Shown: piece by piece, positions 62,001-64,000 of the stretch | Position numbering within the stretch: position 1 is the stretch's first letter | Layout of the letters: each line of letters opens with the position of its first letter | Assembly: GCA_023238725.1 (NCBI GenBank) | Contig: CM041548.1 | Coordinates: 15,521,752 to 15,585,751, forward strand | DNA: 64,000 nucleotides | Reading direction: 5' to 3' | DNA from: Scortum barcoo | Lineage: Eukaryota; Chordata; Actinopteri; Centrarchiformes; Terapontidae | The notes under the pieces: generated by a model | Told to the model about the DNA's origin: nothing | Database searches by the model: none | What the model saw: only the letters and a program-made list of their open reading frames with translations | Translations under genes and position numbers: made by a program

Positions 62001-64000
62001 TTAGTGTCACCATAGAATATCACCAAAGCAATCATTTAATAGTGTTCAGTAACTTTTTAGTGACGACCTTTAGCTATAACACTTTGCTGCTATTTGTTTC
62101 CTACCTGCCATTTTATGAAGGTTTATTTCTATCATAGAAACAGGTGTTGATTTGAGCTTGTTAATAACTCACCATTAGTGTGGTTGGATTTCTCCCATTG
62201 TACATGCTTTTATAATGATATATATAGGAAAGTCTTTCTTTCTTTCTTTTTTTTTTATGAAATTGTGTTGATTGATGTTCCAAAACTATTTCTGTGTTTT
62301 TCACATCCACTGTGGCTGGAGATTTTATTTATAAAGGGACTTAATAAAGGACTTGTATGTCAAAATGGGCTGGTAGACTTCATGAAAGTGGAGCAGTGAG
62401 AGAGGAGGCCTTGCTTCAGTGCTGTCAATCTTTCTCTCAGGTTGCTGTGTGTGTTTAAAGTTTTGTGCTGTAAGTTCTGTTTGAAGTCGGCATAGATGAG
62501 GTTTAGTCAGTTATTGTTCTACTGGATAGATGGCACATTTTAAATATCAAATGTTGACGTAACTCCTGAATGTAACCATCAGTTTGCCTTTTAATAACTT
62601 GAAAGTGGCCAGAGTGCAAGAGTGCATGAGTGCCTATAGATTTTTTTATATGCTGGCCCCAGTAGTAATGAAACCTATGACCTTTAAAAAGGTTACAGCA
62701 GCTTATCATTTCTTGAAGTTTGTGCTTTGAGTAAGAACCATTGCTTTATTTCAATCACCTGGAGGGTTTAAGAACCTCCGTTTAAACTTTGTTAGTACAC
62801 TTTTTTGGCTGTGAGCTTACACCAGTTGTTGCTGAAGATATGATACTTCACCCTTTGAGCACAGTTATAATGCTTTGAGCCCTGATAGTTTCCAGTATTT
62901 TTTTTCTTGCATTGCAGTGCACAGATCAGCTCCATTAATGAGTTATTTTGCATTTATATGGCTGGATATTATCCCTGAGTACTTTTAACGTCCTGATGAA
63001 ATTATGTCTGCATCTCAGTTTCTAAAATTATAAAGTGACCCAAGACAAAACACTTGATCTGATTTTTGATTTCCTCACCTATATTTTTATGAGGTATTTG
63101 CATTATGCAGTTGAGAAGGTTGGTTCTTTTGGTGAAATTAAGAATTTAGTGAGTTGGATTGATTTGTTGTCCGAACCAGAAATTTGGTATCATGTTGGCC
63201 AAAAATAATGTCTGTATTTCCTTCTCTTGAAAACTGTTTGTTGTTATCACAAAACATAGATGGTTATAAGGACTGTAATAATGACTTAATGTTACGTTGC
63301 ACAGTCTGATGTTTGTTGTTATGACTACATGCTCTACATTGGCCTTTGGATCACTTTGTATCTTTAGTAAAACATTTATTTATAAATGTTTACCAATTGA
63401 GTTATTAGTCACAGTATTCACACACATTTCAGAATAATGGTCATTATATTATTGAATTATAAATATTTATGCGATAATGTGTACGTCATTAATGTTGTAG
63501 CTGATAAAGGTGGAGCGATTTTCTTTTTTTGTTTTTTTAAATTTACTTTATATCCTGCTTGGTATCTTAACCCATAATAATACATCAAAATGTATTAGTT
63601 GATGTATATTTTGTATTAATAATCTTAAACTACAAAGTAAGTAAGCTGTAAAATATCGTGGAGTAGAAATATAAAGTAACATTAAGGTGGAATTACTTGA
63701 GTACTTAAAGTTTATACTTAAGCACTTATTGTATTTATAGTTCTGACGCATATTATTTTGACATTTACAGAGTAGATTATTATTGATTTATCATATAAGT
63801 AGTAAATACATTGCAGCACTACTGATACCTACAAATATTTGAAAACTGACCGTTTTTTATTTGTGCTCAAATAAATAAATATAAATACCATTACTGTCCC
63901 TCTTTCCTCCAACAGCTGATTCCTCACACAGACTCAACCTCCTTTACCTGGCCAACGACGTTATTCAAAACTGTAAAAGGAAAAATGCCATTGTTTACCG
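59036..64000 (+). CDS. rprd2: RPRD2, CTD-interacting nuclear protein (5' part)
   Basis: RPRD proteins bind the phosphorylated RNA polymerase II C-terminal domain through an N-terminal CID and influence its dephosphorylation and termination. Exon 1 is 59036-59213 (donor AAGT|gtgagt) and exon 2 starts at 63916 after aacag, continuing past the window edge. They join in frame as KCLKK-S-DSSHRLNLLYLAND. Visible: an Ala-rich start (MAARAAAAASGG), then LTLDRKFQGVTNTMDSIQGL, STWCIDNKKYHSLIVRHWMK, and YLANDVIQNCKRKNAIVYR. This matches the CID of human RPRD2 closely ([20 protein letters not shown]). I prefer the ATG at 59036 because the human protein also begins with a short Ala/Gly/Ser leader. About 88 residues are visible. 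Confidence 0.95.
59485..59855. mobile_element. Copy 4 of the 'AAGTAC' repeat family
   Basis: Starts with aaaggtagaaagtaacagta and cttttactcaagtactttgc, and includes ctgtactacatttcagaggg and ctgcaacttttacttgcaaa. Shorter than copies 1-3. Confidence 0.6.
63490..63735. mobile_element. Copy 5 of the 'AAGTAC' repeat family (fragment)
   Basis: Contains gtggagtagaaatataaagt and tacttgagtacttaaagttt, in the reverse orientation relative to copy 4. It ends about 180 nt before rprd2 exon 2. Confidence 0.55.

Larger units (their letters stand above)
59214..63915 (+). other. rprd2 intron 1
   Basis: A 4.7 kb AT-rich first intron. It holds two copies of the 'AAGTAC' family (59485-59855 and 63490-63735) and a TTTC-type run near 62235. 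No additional exon recognised. Confidence 0.75.

Overview
The window is nuclear DNA of a ray-finned (teleost) fish; I cannot name the species. Genes are split by GT-AG introns. The proteins are vertebrate, and the introns and intergenic gaps are full of repeat families typical of teleosts: hAT and Tc1-type MITEs, LINE tails and long microsatellites. Seven protein-coding genes can be supported by homology recalled from memory plus splice sites and reading-frame phase worked out by hand. No search was run.

Layout, left to right. (1) ash1l, minus strand, seven coding exons between 141 and 10793. It holds the N-terminal ~2030 residues of the ASH1L histone methyltransferase; the catalytic SET, bromo, PHD and BAH region lies beyond the left edge. 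Its CpG-rich 5' region is near 14.7-15.4 kb. (2) A repeat-rich gap at 15.4-18.05 kb. (3) rnf115, minus strand, nine coding exons between 18149 and 23568, an E3 ubiquitin ligase whose RING exon carries a 2-nt frame disruption in this sequence. (4) scamp3, minus strand, nine intact coding exons between 25005 and 33628 (346 aa). (5) A ~5 kb gap with microsatellites and mobile elements. (6) crabp2, minus strand, four coding exons between 39485 and 43948 (142 aa). (7) A gap at 44.0-46.6 kb holding an unassigned exon-like segment and RFX-type sites. (8) mrps21, plus strand, two coding exons (87 aa). (9) A gap with a complete hAT MITE at 48916-49501. (10) ciart (CHRONO), plus strand, with an E-box promoter and a disputed junction after exon 5. 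(11) rprd2, plus strand, first exon and start of the second; the rest lies beyond the right edge.

All seven genes have human counterparts on chromosome 1q21-q23, so the window is a rearranged piece of one ancestral vertebrate linkage block. The genes do not form an operon-like unit. They cover chromatin regulation (ash1l), transcription termination (rprd2), clock repression (ciart), retinoid signalling (crabp2), vesicle traffic (scamp3, rnf115) and mitochondrial translation (mrps21).

The points most worth checking are the rnf115 RING frameshift, the ciart exon 5-6 junction, the clock-type sites at ciart, the orphan exon-like segment at 45854-45915, and the mobile elements with readable termini.
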